Positions 24,765 to 32,085 of a DNA stretch of 49,994 bases are shown here, one piece after another; within the stretch, counting starts at the first letter, position 1; each line of letters starts with the position of its first letter. The position numbers were made by a program, and so were the translations under genes. The notes beneath the pieces are model-generated. The model had not been told where the DNA came from, ran no database searches, and worked only from the letters and a program-made list of their open reading frames with translations. Source of the DNA: Candidatus Latescibacterota bacterium (GTDB lineage Bacteria > Latescibacterota > UBA2968 > UBA8231); the NCBI GenBank assembly GCA_020852055.1, contig JADZBP010000090.1, forward strand, positions 1-49,994, read 5' to 3'.

Positions 24765-26120
24765 ATGCAACCCCAACTGCCCCCCTGCACCCACGTGCCC
24801 TCCCCGTACACCGGCCCGAGCAAAACCGAGGTGCTGGCCCTGCGGCAACACCACTGCAATCCGGCGATCTTCACCTACTACCAGGAACCCCTGATGATCG
24901 TCGAGGGCCACCTGCAGTACCTCTTCGACGAAACCGGGCGCCGGTACCTGGATCTCTTCGCCGGTATCGTCACCGTGTCCTGCGGCCACTCGCACCCGCG
25001 CGTGGTAGCGCGGGCCTGCGAGCAGCTCGGGCGGCTGCAGCACACCACCACCATCTACCTGCACCCTTTGTTCGGGGAATTCGCCCGTCAGTTGACCGCC
25101 AAACTGCCCCCCGAACTCGAGGTCGCCTACTTCACCAACAGCGGCAGCGAGGCCAACGACCTGGCCTTGACCATGGCCCGGCTCTACACCGGGCACCACG
25201 ATGTCGTCGCCCTGCGCAACGGGTACCACGGCGGCATCTCCAGCATGATGGGCGTCACCGCCCTGCATACGTGGAAGTACCCCCTGCCCCAGGGCGCCGG
25301 CGTACACCACAGCGTCTGCCCCGACCCGTACCGCAGCCCCTTTGCCGGCAGCCCGGCAGAGATTGCCCGCCTCTCGGCCGCCGACCTGGAACAGACCATC
25401 CGTTACTCCACCCCTGGCCGCATCGCCGCCTTCATCGCCGAACCCATTCAGGGGGTGGGCGGGACCACCTCCGCCCCGCCCGACTACTACCGGCTGGCCT
25501 ACGAGGTGGTGCGGCGGCACGGGGGCCTCTGTATCGCCGACGAGGTGCAGACTGGCTTCGGCCGCACCGGGGATCACTATTGGGGTTTTGAGAATTTTGG
25601 CGTCGTGCCCGATATCGTCACCATGGCCAAGGGCATCGGCAACGGCGCGCCCCTGGCCGCGGTGGTCACCCGCCGCGAGATCGCCCAGACCCTGGCCCAG
25701 CGCCTGCACTTCAACACCTTTGGCGGCAATCCGGTGAGCATGGCCCAGGGCCTGGCGGTCCTGGAGGTGATCGAGGAGGAGGGGCTGCAGGAAAACGCGC
25801 GGGTGGTGGGCGGGCACTTCAAAGCCGGTCTGGAACAGCTCCGGGCCAAACACCCCCTCGTCGGCGACGTGCGGGGCCGCGGGTTGATGCTGGGTCTGGA
25901 GTTGGTGCTCGACCGGGGCACCAAGGAACCGGCCCCCGCCCAGACCGCCTGGCTGTGGGAGTATGCCCGGCAGCAGGGGGTGCTCACCGGCAAGGGCGGC
26001 CTGCACGGCAACGTCCTGCGCCTCAAACCCCCGCTGTGTGTCACCCGCCAGGACGTGGATTTTGCGCTGGAGGTGTTCGATGGCGGCTTGGCGGAACTGG
26101 GTCGCCGGGCAATGGGCTAA
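24765..26120 (+). CDS. Class III PLP-dependent aminotransferase (AGXT2-like)
   Basis: A 451-aa fold-type I aminotransferase. The PLP lysine is K289 in TMAKGIGNGAPL. ADEVQTGFGRTG carries the Asp that contacts the pyridine nitrogen, and NSGSEANDLA the phosphate-binding turn. The start region PLMIVEGHLQYLFDETGRRYLDLFAGI is closest in pattern (cited by EGHLQYLFDE and RRYLDLF) to alanine-glyoxylate aminotransferase 2 and 3-aminoisobutyrate-pyruvate transaminases. The ATG at 24765 is taken because homology starts soon after; the frame is open further upstream across the divergent SDR. Glyoxylate as acceptor would fit the malate synthase G in the same window, but that link is inference. Confidence 0.9.
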   Translation: MQPQLPPCTHVPSPYTGPSKTEVLALRQHHCNPAIFTYYQEPLMIVEGHLQYLFDETGRRYLDLFAGIVTVSCGHSHPRVVARACEQLGRLQHTTTIYLHPLFGEFARQLTAKLPPELEVAYFTNSGSEANDLALTMARLYTGHHDVVALRNGYHGGISSMMGVTALHTWKYPLPQGAGVHHSVCPDPYRSPFAGSPAEIARLSAADLEQTIRYSTPGRIAAFIAEPIQGVGGTTSAPPDYYRLAYEVVRRHGGLCIADEVQTGFGRTGDHYWGFENFGVVPDIVTMAKGIGNGAPLAAVVTRREIAQTLAQRLHFNTFGGNPVSMAQGLAVLEVIEEEGLQENARVVGGHFKAGLEQLRAKHPLVGDVRGRGLMLGLELVLDRGTKEPAPAQTAWLWEYARQQGVLTGKGGLHGNVLRLKPPLCVTRQDVDFALEVFDGGLAELGRRAMG

Positions 26121-26132
26121 CTGGCGGGGCCC

Positions 26133-26161
26133 TTGCCCAGGTGGTGGCCGGCGGCTATTTT
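26133..26161 (+). promoter_or_regulatory. Candidate promoter for epimerase-dehydrogenase pair
   Basis: TTGCCC (26133-26138), 17 nt, TATTTT (26156-26161) in the 90-nt gap after the aminotransferase gene, about 50 nt before the ATG at 26211. Confidence 0.45.
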
Positions 26162-26210
26162 CTGCCGCCTGTCTTCTCCACTCGGCCACCTCCCAGCGAG
26201 AGAGCGACCC

Positions 26211-27032
26211 ATGCGTATCACCATCACCGGCAGCAGCGGCCTCATCGGCGGGGTGTTGATCGCCGAGTTGCACCAGCGGCACCAACTCACCGGCTACGAC
26301 CGCAACCCTCCCGCTTCCCTGCCTGCCGGGGTGCGCTTCGTGCAGGGGGACATGGAGGACCGCCAGGCCCTGGCCACCGCCCTCGCAGGGGCCGAAGGCG
26401 TGATCCACCTGGCCGCCCTCCCCTACGACCTGCCGCCCCTGCACGAGGTCTTTCGCATCAACATGCAGGGCACCTACAACGCCCTCGAACTGGCGGTGGA
26501 GGCCGGGGCTCAGTGTCTGCTTTTCGCCTCCAGCATCATGGCCTACGGCTTCGGGCAGAACGTCGATCCCCGGTACTTCCCCATCGACGAGGACCACCCG
26601 GTCCTCGCCAATATGCCCTATGGCCTGAGCAAACGCCTGGGCGAGGAGTTGTGCCGCACCTTCACCGAACGCTGCGGCATGCGCACCCACTGCTTCCGCC
26701 TGACCACCGCCGTGGCCCCCGGCCCGCGCTACCAGCGCCTGCCCTGCCGGCAACGCGAGGGCGAGGTGGGCATCTACACCTATTTCGATATCCGCGACTT
26801 TGCCCCCTTGGCTGAGGCCGCGCTGCAGGCGACCCACCTCCGCCACGAGGTTTTCCTGGTCGGCGCCGAGGACTCGGGCCACGCCGATCCCACCGCCGAG
26901 GTCATCGCCCGCTACTACCCGCAAGCCGAGTTGCTGTACCAACACCTGGAAGCCACCACCCCCTTCGTCACCTGCGCCAAGGCCCGCCGCTTGCTGGGTT
27001 TTGCGCCCCGTCTTTCGTGGAGGACCCGATGA
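26211..27032 (+). CDS. NAD-dependent epimerase/dehydratase (extended SDR)
   Basis: A 273-aa extended SDR. TGSSGLIG near the N-terminus binds NAD(P), FASSIMAYG carries the catalytic Ser/Thr, and YGLSK is the YxxxK pair. It is compact compared with UDP-sugar epimerases (about 330 aa) and resembles uronate dehydrogenase-like or small sugar dehydrogenases. The ATG at 26211 follows GAGAGAGCGACCC. Its stop overlaps the next gene by 4 nt (ATGA), so the two form one operon that probably handles a sugar or sugar acid. Confidence 0.88.
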   Translation: MRITITGSSGLIGGVLIAELHQRHQLTGYDRNPPASLPAGVRFVQGDMEDRQALATALAGAEGVIHLAALPYDLPPLHEVFRINMQGTYNALELAVEAGAQCLLFASSIMAYGFGQNVDPRYFPIDEDHPVLANMPYGLSKRLGEELCRTFTERCGMRTHCFRLTTAVAPGPRYQRLPCRQREGEVGIYTYFDIRDFAPLAEAALQATHLRHEVFLVGAEDSGHADPTAEVIARYYPQAELLYQHLEATTPFVTCAKARRLLGFAPRLSWRTR

Positions 27033-28114
27033 GCAAGAAATACCGCGTCGCCGTGGTGGGCGGAGCCGGCACCTGGGGCCGGAACTACCTGCGCGCCTAT
27101 GCCGCCCATCCCGATTGCCAGATCGTCGCCCTGGTCGACCGCGCCAAAGACCGCCGCCAGGAGTTCGCCGACCACTATGGCATCACCACGGTATTCGACG
27201 ACCTGGAGGACCTGTTGGCCCGCGAAGTGCCCGATGTGGTCTCCGTCATCCTGCCGGTGGCCGCCAACCCAGCGGCGGTGATGGCCTGCGCCCGGGCCGG
27301 GGTCAAGGCGGTTTCCTGCGAGAAACCCATCGCCGTCAGCCTGGCCGAGGCCGACGCCATGGTCGATACCTGCCGCCAGCACGGCACCGCCCTGGCCTGC
27401 GGCACCGCCCACTGGGAGGTGCATGCCCTGCTCGACACCGCCGCCTGGGTGCAGGCCGGCAACATCGGCGCGCTGAAAGCCGCCTCCATCCCCGGTGGCC
27501 TGCCCAACGAGGTCTCGGGGGGTGGCTGCGTGCAGTTGACCATGCTGCGGGCCCTGACCGGCCGCGAAGTGGAGTGGGTGGAGGGGTGGGAACTGCCGCC
27601 GGCTCCGGGCTGGAAGGTGCCCCCCGGCGGCGACGAGAGGGACGTGGATTGCCCGGCGTACGGCCGGCTCGGACTGGCCGGCGGGTTGGTCTGCCACATC
27701 CCCCAGCCCCGCGAGGTCCGCTGCCGGGTGTGGGTCGAGGGTGAGGCCGGCCAGGTCTGGCTCTCGCCGCCGTGCCCGGTGCTGATCCAGGGCCTCGGCC
27801 CCGACTCGGCGCCGGTGTACCCCGAATTCCTGCACGCCCCCGAGCCTGGCGACCTCTTCCTGCCGGTGATCGAGCGCCTCTTGCGCGCCCACGACCGGGG
27901 CGGCGAGGCTCAGTGCAGCGGCCACGACTACCGCCAGGCCCTGGAGATCGCCATCGCCCTCAAACGCTCGGCTCGCGAAGGCAACCGCCGTATCCACCTG
28001 CCCCTCGAGGACCGCTCCCAATTGATCTATCCGCACCCGTATCGGCTGCGGGGGGGCGACGTGGCCGGCTGGGCGAGCATCGGTTATACCGGGCCGCCCA
28101 AGGTGGAGGGCTGA
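27029..28114 (+). CDS. Gfo/Idh/MocA-family oxidoreductase
   Basis: A 361-aa NAD(P)-dependent sugar/inositol dehydrogenase-type protein. The N-terminal Rossmann motif is VVGGAGTWG, and the family's catalytic EKP lies at 98-100 (SCEKPIAV). The C-terminal alpha/beta domain ends with a short tail. In the central domain the His/Asp of the catalytic region are less clear than in inositol dehydrogenase. GGAGGA precedes the ATG at 27029, which overlaps the epimerase stop. Together they could oxidise a cyclic polyol or sugar in two steps. Confidence 0.88.
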   Translation: MSKKYRVAVVGGAGTWGRNYLRAYAAHPDCQIVALVDRAKDRRQEFADHYGITTVFDDLEDLLAREVPDVVSVILPVAANPAAVMACARAGVKAVSCEKPIAVSLAEADAMVDTCRQHGTALACGTAHWEVHALLDTAAWVQAGNIGALKAASIPGGLPNEVSGGGCVQLTMLRALTGREVEWVEGWELPPAPGWKVPPGGDERDVDCPAYGRLGLAGGLVCHIPQPREVRCRVWVEGEAGQVWLSPPCPVLIQGLGPDSAPVYPEFLHAPEPGDLFLPVIERLLRAHDRGGEAQCSGHDYRQALEIAIALKRSAREGNRRIHLPLEDRSQLIYPHPYRLRGGDVAGWASIGYTGPPKVEG

Positions 28115-28120
28115 GGGCTC

Positions 28121-28149
28121 TTCCCCCCGCCGGGCGGCAGCGCTATCTT
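28121..28149 (+). promoter_or_regulatory. Weak candidate promoter for glutathione peroxidase
   Basis: TTCCCC (28121-28126), 17 nt, TATCTT (28144-28149). The -10 is acceptable, the -35 poor. The predicted start falls at the base of the hairpin at 28155-28187. Confidence 0.3.
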
Positions 28150-28154
28150 GTGGC

Positions 28155-28187
28155 GGGGAGGGTCGGGCCCTTCCCTAGACCCTCCCC
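28155..28187 (+). other. Perfect 10-bp hairpin in the leader of the peroxidase gene
   Basis: GGGGAGGGTC (28155-28164) pairs with GACCCTCCCC (28178-28187) around a 13-nt loop. It lies after the TATCTT -10 candidate and 14 nt before the AAGGAG ribosome site at 28201. It lacks a T tract, so it is either a leader structure of the peroxidase mRNA or a weak terminator of the upstream operon. Confidence 0.5.
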
Positions 28188-28213
28188 CATCCATCCACGC
28201 AAGGAGTTCACCC

Positions 28214-28702
28214 ATGGCCAGCGCCCACGACTTCACCCTCGACGACATCACCGGCAAACCCCTTGCCCTCAGTAGCCTCCAGGGCAAGGTGCTGCTGGTG
28301 GTCAACGTGGCCTCGCAGTGCGGCTATACCAAGCAGTACCAGAATCTCGTCGCCCTGCACGAGCGTTATGCCAGCCGGGGGCTCCTGGTGCTTGGTTTCC
28401 CGGCCAACAACTTCGGGGCGCAGGAGCCGGGCACCAATGCCGAGGTCGCCCAGTTCTGCAGCACCAAATTCGGCGTCGCCTTCCCCATGTTCGCCAAGGT
28501 CTCGGTGAAAGGCGCCGACCAGCACCCGCTCTTCGCTTACCTGACCTCGGCGGCCAACCCGGACTTCACCGGCGACATCGAATGGAACTTCGAGAAGGCC
28601 CTCGTCGGCAAGGACGGCCGTCTGCTGCGCCGTTTTCGCAGCGCCGCCCTGCCCGACGGCCCCGAGATCACCGCCGCCGTGGAGCAAGCCCTCGCTAGCT
28701 GA
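28214..28702 (+). CDS. Glutathione peroxidase-family (thioredoxin-type) peroxidase
   Basis: A 162-aa thiol peroxidase. The peroxidatic cysteine is C36 (NVASQCGYT), with Q70 (GAQEPG), W124 and N125 (EWNFEKALV) completing the catalytic tetrad. The common FPCNQF segment reads FPANNF, so its cysteine is lost. C82 in QFCSTKF sits where the resolving cysteine of two-Cys thioredoxin-dependent GPx proteins is found, so electrons probably come from thioredoxin rather than glutathione. No signal peptide. AAGGAG lies 8 nt before the ATG. The next gene follows after 14 nt and may be cotranscribed. Confidence 0.94.
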   Translation: MASAHDFTLDDITGKPLALSSLQGKVLLVVNVASQCGYTKQYQNLVALHERYASRGLLVLGFPANNFGAQEPGTNAEVAQFCSTKFGVAFPMFAKVSVKGADQHPLFAYLTSAANPDFTGDIEWNFEKALVGKDGRLLRRFRSAALPDGPEITAAVEQALAS

Positions 28703-28716
28703 GAGGAGGTCCAGCG

Positions 28717-30006
28717 ATGGACAGTCCCGCAGTACTGGCGCTCCTCTACGGCTTGGTCGCCGGCGTCGCCCTGCCCCTGGGGTCGATCGCCGCCGGCCTG
28801 TGGCGGTTCAAGGAGCGGACCGTGGCGGCGATCACCGCCCTGGGGGCCGGGGCGCTGCTGGCGGCCCTCACCCTCGACCTGGTCAGCGAACAGCTGCACA
28901 AGGGGGAGTTCTACACCCTGGCCGTCGGCTGCCTGCTGGGCGGGTTGATCTTCGAACTGCTCAACCAGGTGGTCAACGATCACGGCGGTTTCCTGCGCAA
29001 GACCGCCACCACCTTTGCCCACCTCCGCAAACAAAAACTCCAGACCTTCAAACAACTGGCCCGCAAACTGAGCCAGGTGCCCCTCCTGCAGCAGCTGCCC
29101 CCCGAGGAGGTGCGCGCCATCCTGCCCTTTGTCACCCGGCGCTCGTACCGCAAGGGCACCACCCTGTTCCGCCAGGGGGAGCCGGGCGACAGCCTGATCA
29201 TCGTCGAACGGGGTCAGGTGGAGATTGTCGATGTGCGCGGCGGGGGCCGCATCGTGGCGACCCTGGGGGAAAACGAGGTGGTCGGCGAGATGGCCTTGCT
29301 GACGGGCGAACCGCGTTCGGCCATGGCCCTGGCAGCCACCGATCTGAAGATCTGGCTGATCCTCAAGGAGGATTTCGACCGGGTGCTCGAGACCTCGCCC
29401 CACCTGGCGGCGGCGGTCAAGGTGCTGGTGGCCGACCGGCTGGCCGACATGCAGCGGCAGCACACCATCGACCCCGAAAGGGCCGCCGCCTGGCAGGAGC
29501 GGGCGCTGCACCACCTCGACGAGCGCCACGTCATCCTCACCGCCACCGACATCAAGGAAGCGGCGGTGGTGCACAACGGAGCGCCGATGGCGATCTGGCT
29601 GGGGGCGCTGCTGGACGGCATCCCCGAATCGCTGGTCCTGGGCGCCAGCATGTTGCACGCCTCGGTAAGCACCTCGCTGATCGCCGGCATCTTCCTCTCC
29701 AACTTCCCCGAGGCGCTTTCCAGCTCGGCCGGCATGCGCGAGCAGCACCATCCCTTGGCCAAGATCCTGTGGATGTGGACCTCGCTGATGCTGGTGTCCG
29801 GGGCCGGCGCCTTCCTGGGGAATCTGCTCTTCGCCGAGGCCCCGCCCTACCTTTTCGCCCTGATCGAGGGGGTCGCCGCCGGGGCCATGCTCACCATGGT
29901 GGCCGAGACCATGTTGCCCGAGGCCTACCACAAGGGCGGCGCCGTCACCGGCCTGTCCACCCTGGTCGGCTTCCTGCTGGCGATCTTCTTCAAGACCCTG
30001 GAGTAA
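28717..30006 (+). CDS. ZIP-like metal transporter with an inserted cyclic-nucleotide-binding domain
   Basis: A 429-aa membrane protein with an unusual architecture. Residues 5-90 carry three hydrophobic helices. About 120-245 form a complete cNMP-binding (Crp-like) domain with the phosphate-binding cassette GEMALLTGEPRSA (E191, R200, S201). Residues about 290-428 carry the remaining helices. TM4 and TM5 have ZIP-type metal motifs in modified form: LLDGIPESL (D300, E304) and LSNFPEALSSS (N329, E332); a later AETMLPEAY is also ZIP-like. GAGAGGAGG precedes the ATG. It suggests divalent-cation flux gated by cAMP, c-di-AMP-like or another nucleotide. Ligand and ion are unknown. Confidence 0.82.
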   Translation: MDSPAVLALLYGLVAGVALPLGSIAAGLWRFKERTVAAITALGAGALLAALTLDLVSEQLHKGEFYTLAVGCLLGGLIFELLNQVVNDHGGFLRKTATTFAHLRKQKLQTFKQLARKLSQVPLLQQLPPEEVRAILPFVTRRSYRKGTTLFRQGEPGDSLIIVERGQVEIVDVRGGGRIVATLGENEVVGEMALLTGEPRSAMALAATDLKIWLILKEDFDRVLETSPHLAAAVKVLVADRLADMQRQHTIDPERAAAWQERALHHLDERHVILTATDIKEAAVVHNGAPMAIWLGALLDGIPESLVLGASMLHASVSTSLIAGIFLSNFPEALSSSAGMREQHHPLAKILWMWTSLMLVSGAGAFLGNLLFAEAPPYLFALIEGVAAGAMLTMVAETMLPEAYHKGGAVTGLSTLVGFLLAIFFKTLE

Positions 30007-30008
30007 GG

Positions 30009-30025
30009 GTCTCTAGATTAGAGAC
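30009..30025. terminator. Short 7-bp hairpin between convergent stops
   Basis: GTCTCTA and TAGAGAC (30009-30015 and 30019-30025) flank a 3-nt loop, just after the ZIP-like stop and overlapping the FAD-oxidoreductase stop on the other strand. No T tract; weak evidence for termination. Confidence 0.3.
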
Positions 30026-31313
30026 GGCCTTCTTTGTGGAGGAGGTCGCCGGCGATGGCGTAGGTAGTGCCGTGCATGGCGATCACCACCAGCCCGATGC
30101 CGGCGGCCAGGTACCCGCCCGCGTAGAGATTGGGGATGTCCACCGACTCGTAGTTGTGCGGGTGGGTGCGCACCTGGTGCACCTGGAAGCGGTAGTTGTC
30201 GTATTTCTCCTCTAACTGCAGCTCGGCCGGGAAACCGGTGAACAAGGAGTAGTCGGCGATGCCGCCGATCTCCTTGACCACGTGATCCACCTGCACCACC
30301 CGCTCCTCCCCCCCGGCGCTGAGCCAGACCCGGCCGTCCCCGCCTATCCGTTTCACCCGCGTGCGGTAGAGCGCCTCCAAGCGCGGGGACTTGCCTTCGA
30401 GGATCTCGGCAATACGGGTATAGTAGGGCAGCCCGTGCCGGCTGTCGCCGATCAGCTGCCAGTGCTGCTCGGGCGACTGCCGCATCACGTAGCAGACCTG
30501 ACGGCCGGCGTCGTGTAACTCGGTGGCTGCCCAATCGGCCGAGCGTCCCCCGCCCACTACCATCACCCGGTGCCGCGGGCAGTCGAGCGGGCTGTCGTAC
30601 TGGTTGGTGACAAAGGGCAGATCCTCCCCCTCCACCCCGAGGCGGCGCAGCTGGCAGCGCTGGCCGGCGGCGTAGATCAGGTACTTGCAGGTGTACTGCC
30701 GGGTGTCGCCGCTGGCCAGCGCCGTGCTGGTCAACAGGAAGCCGCGCTCGTGGGGCTCGATACGGGTCACCTTTTCCCCGGTGCGCAGGTGCTCCTCCTG
30801 GCCGAAACGGGCCGGCACCCGGTGGTAGTACTCGATCAGGTCCGTCTTGCAGATCAGCTCGTTGACATCCAAGTCCAAGCCCTGCTCTTGGGCGTACTGG
30901 GCCAGCGGGTAGAAGGCGAATTCCATCCACTGCCCCGGCGACAGGGTGAGCAGATTGCGCGGCGCCTTGTTCCAGAGCCCACCTACCGGCTCCTGGCTCA
31001 GCAGCAGGTAGTCGAGGGGTTCCCCCTGCCGGAACTCCATCGCCACCTGGGCCAGCTCCTCGAATTTCTGCCGCGGGTGGTGCAGCAGGCGGAACAGGTC
31101 GGCCGGGGCCACCCCCGCATTGACCAGTGCCGCGAAGTCCAGGCCCAACAGGCTGCCCTGGTGCGGGCCCAGGTACGCGGCCAGTTGGGCGTAGCGCTCG
31201 CTGAACATCCGGCTGCCCCGGTAGTAGGGATGCCAGCCTCCCAGGACCACGGCCAGGGCCAGGCCGGCCGGCCCGCCGCCGACGATGAGGACGGTGTGGT
31301 GTTCGGTCTTCAT
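30018..31313 (-). CDS. FAD-dependent pyridine-nucleotide oxidoreductase / FMO-like
   Basis: A 431-aa two-dinucleotide-domain flavoprotein. VLIVGGGPAGLALA near the N-terminus binds FAD, and MVVGGGRSADWAATEL in the middle binds NAD(P). The layout resembles N-hydroxylating or Baeyer-Villiger-like monooxygenases and thioredoxin-reductase-like proteins without the CxxC redox pair. The long central region and AGGYLAAGIGLVVIAMHG at the C-terminus (FAD-contacting segment) are intact. The start at 31313 overlaps the SDR stop by 4 nt (ATGA). It is the last gene of a five-gene leftward operon. Confidence 0.85.
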   Translation of the reverse strand: MKTEHHTVLIVGGGPAGLALAVVLGGWHPYYRGSRMFSERYAQLAAYLGPHQGSLLGLDFAALVNAGVAPADLFRLLHHPRQKFEELAQVAMEFRQGEPLDYLLLSQEPVGGLWNKAPRNLLTLSPGQWMEFAFYPLAQYAQEQGLDLDVNELICKTDLIEYYHRVPARFGQEEHLRTGEKVTRIEPHERGFLLTSTALASGDTRQYTCKYLIYAAGQRCQLRRLGVEGEDLPFVTNQYDSPLDCPRHRVMVVGGGRSADWAATELHDAGRQVCYVMRQSPEQHWQLIGDSRHGLPYYTRIAEILEGKSPRLEALYRTRVKRIGGDGRVWLSAGGEERVVQVDHVVKEIGGIADYSLFTGFPAELQLEEKYDNYRFQVHQVRTHPHNYESVDIPNLYAGGYLAAGIGLVVIAMHGTTYAIAGDLLHKEGRL

Positions 31314-32053
31314 CCGCGCCCGATATAGGTCTGGGTGGTGGGCAGCACGATGGCTTCGAAGACGTTCACGTGGCCCGGCAGGGTGGCCATCAATACCGCC
31401 ACCTCGGCGAGTTCCTCCACACTCATCATCGGTTCGCCCGGGTCCTCCTTCATGCCGCCCAGTTTCTCCTGCTGCCGCCGTTCCACCAGCACATTGCCCG
31501 GGTGCAGGCAACTGACCACGATGCCGTGTTCGCGGCCCTCGAGGGCCGTGGCCTGGGTCAGGCCCCAGATCCCGTGTTTCACCGCCGTATAGGGCGCCGA
31601 GTGCATGCGGGCCCGCTGGGCGGAGATGCTGCCGATATTGATGATGCGCCCCCCGCCTTGGGGTTTCATGATCTTGAAAGCCTCGCGGGTGCAGAGGAAA
31701 GCCCCGGTCAGACAGGCGGCCATCACCCGGTTCCAGGCCTCCAGGCTGAGCGACTCCACCGGCCCGCCGTCGAAGGCACCGGCGTTGTTGAACAGCACGT
31801 CCAGCCGACCGTAGTACGCCTTGGTCTTAGCGAAGAGCGCCTCCACCAGCGACTCATCCCCCACGTCCGCCGGCACGGCCAGCGCCTCGATGCCCTCGCG
31901 CCCGAACTCGGCGGCCACCTCCTCCAGTTTGGCGGCGTTGCGGGCCGAAATCACCACCTTCGCCCCCTCCTTGCCCAGACCGCGGGCGATGCCTTTGCCG
32001 ATGCCCTGATTGGCGCCGGTGACCAGGGCGACCTTGCCGCTGAGTTTTCCCAT
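31310..32053 (-). CDS. Short-chain dehydrogenase/reductase (SDR)
   Basis: A 247-aa classical SDR. The cofactor loop is TGANQGIG, the structural motif NNAG, catalytic Ser in NIGSISA, and YTAVK for YxxxK. The C-terminal part (LPTTQTYIGRG) differs from the usual VDGG ending, so the dimer interface or substrate pocket may differ. The stop overlaps the flavoprotein ATG. It lies 32 nt downstream of the possible lipoprotein gene, all leftward. Substrate unknown. Confidence 0.9.
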   Translation of the reverse strand: MGKLSGKVALVTGANQGIGKGIARGLGKEGAKVVISARNAAKLEEVAAEFGREGIEALAVPADVGDESLVEALFAKTKAYYGRLDVLFNNAGAFDGGPVESLSLEAWNRVMAACLTGAFLCTREAFKIMKPQGGGRIINIGSISAQRARMHSAPYTAVKHGIWGLTQATALEGREHGIVVSCLHPGNVLVERRQQEKLGGMKEDPGEPMMSVEELAEVAVLMATLPGHVNVFEAIVLPTTQTYIGRG

Positions 32054-32085
32054 GCTGTCCTCTTTTGTATAGGGTGAGTTGCCGG

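Noticed and set aside
24714-26945. A 743-codon minus-strand frame opposite the aminotransferase and epimerase genes
   Set aside because: Same antisense GC artefact; no ribosome site or motif.
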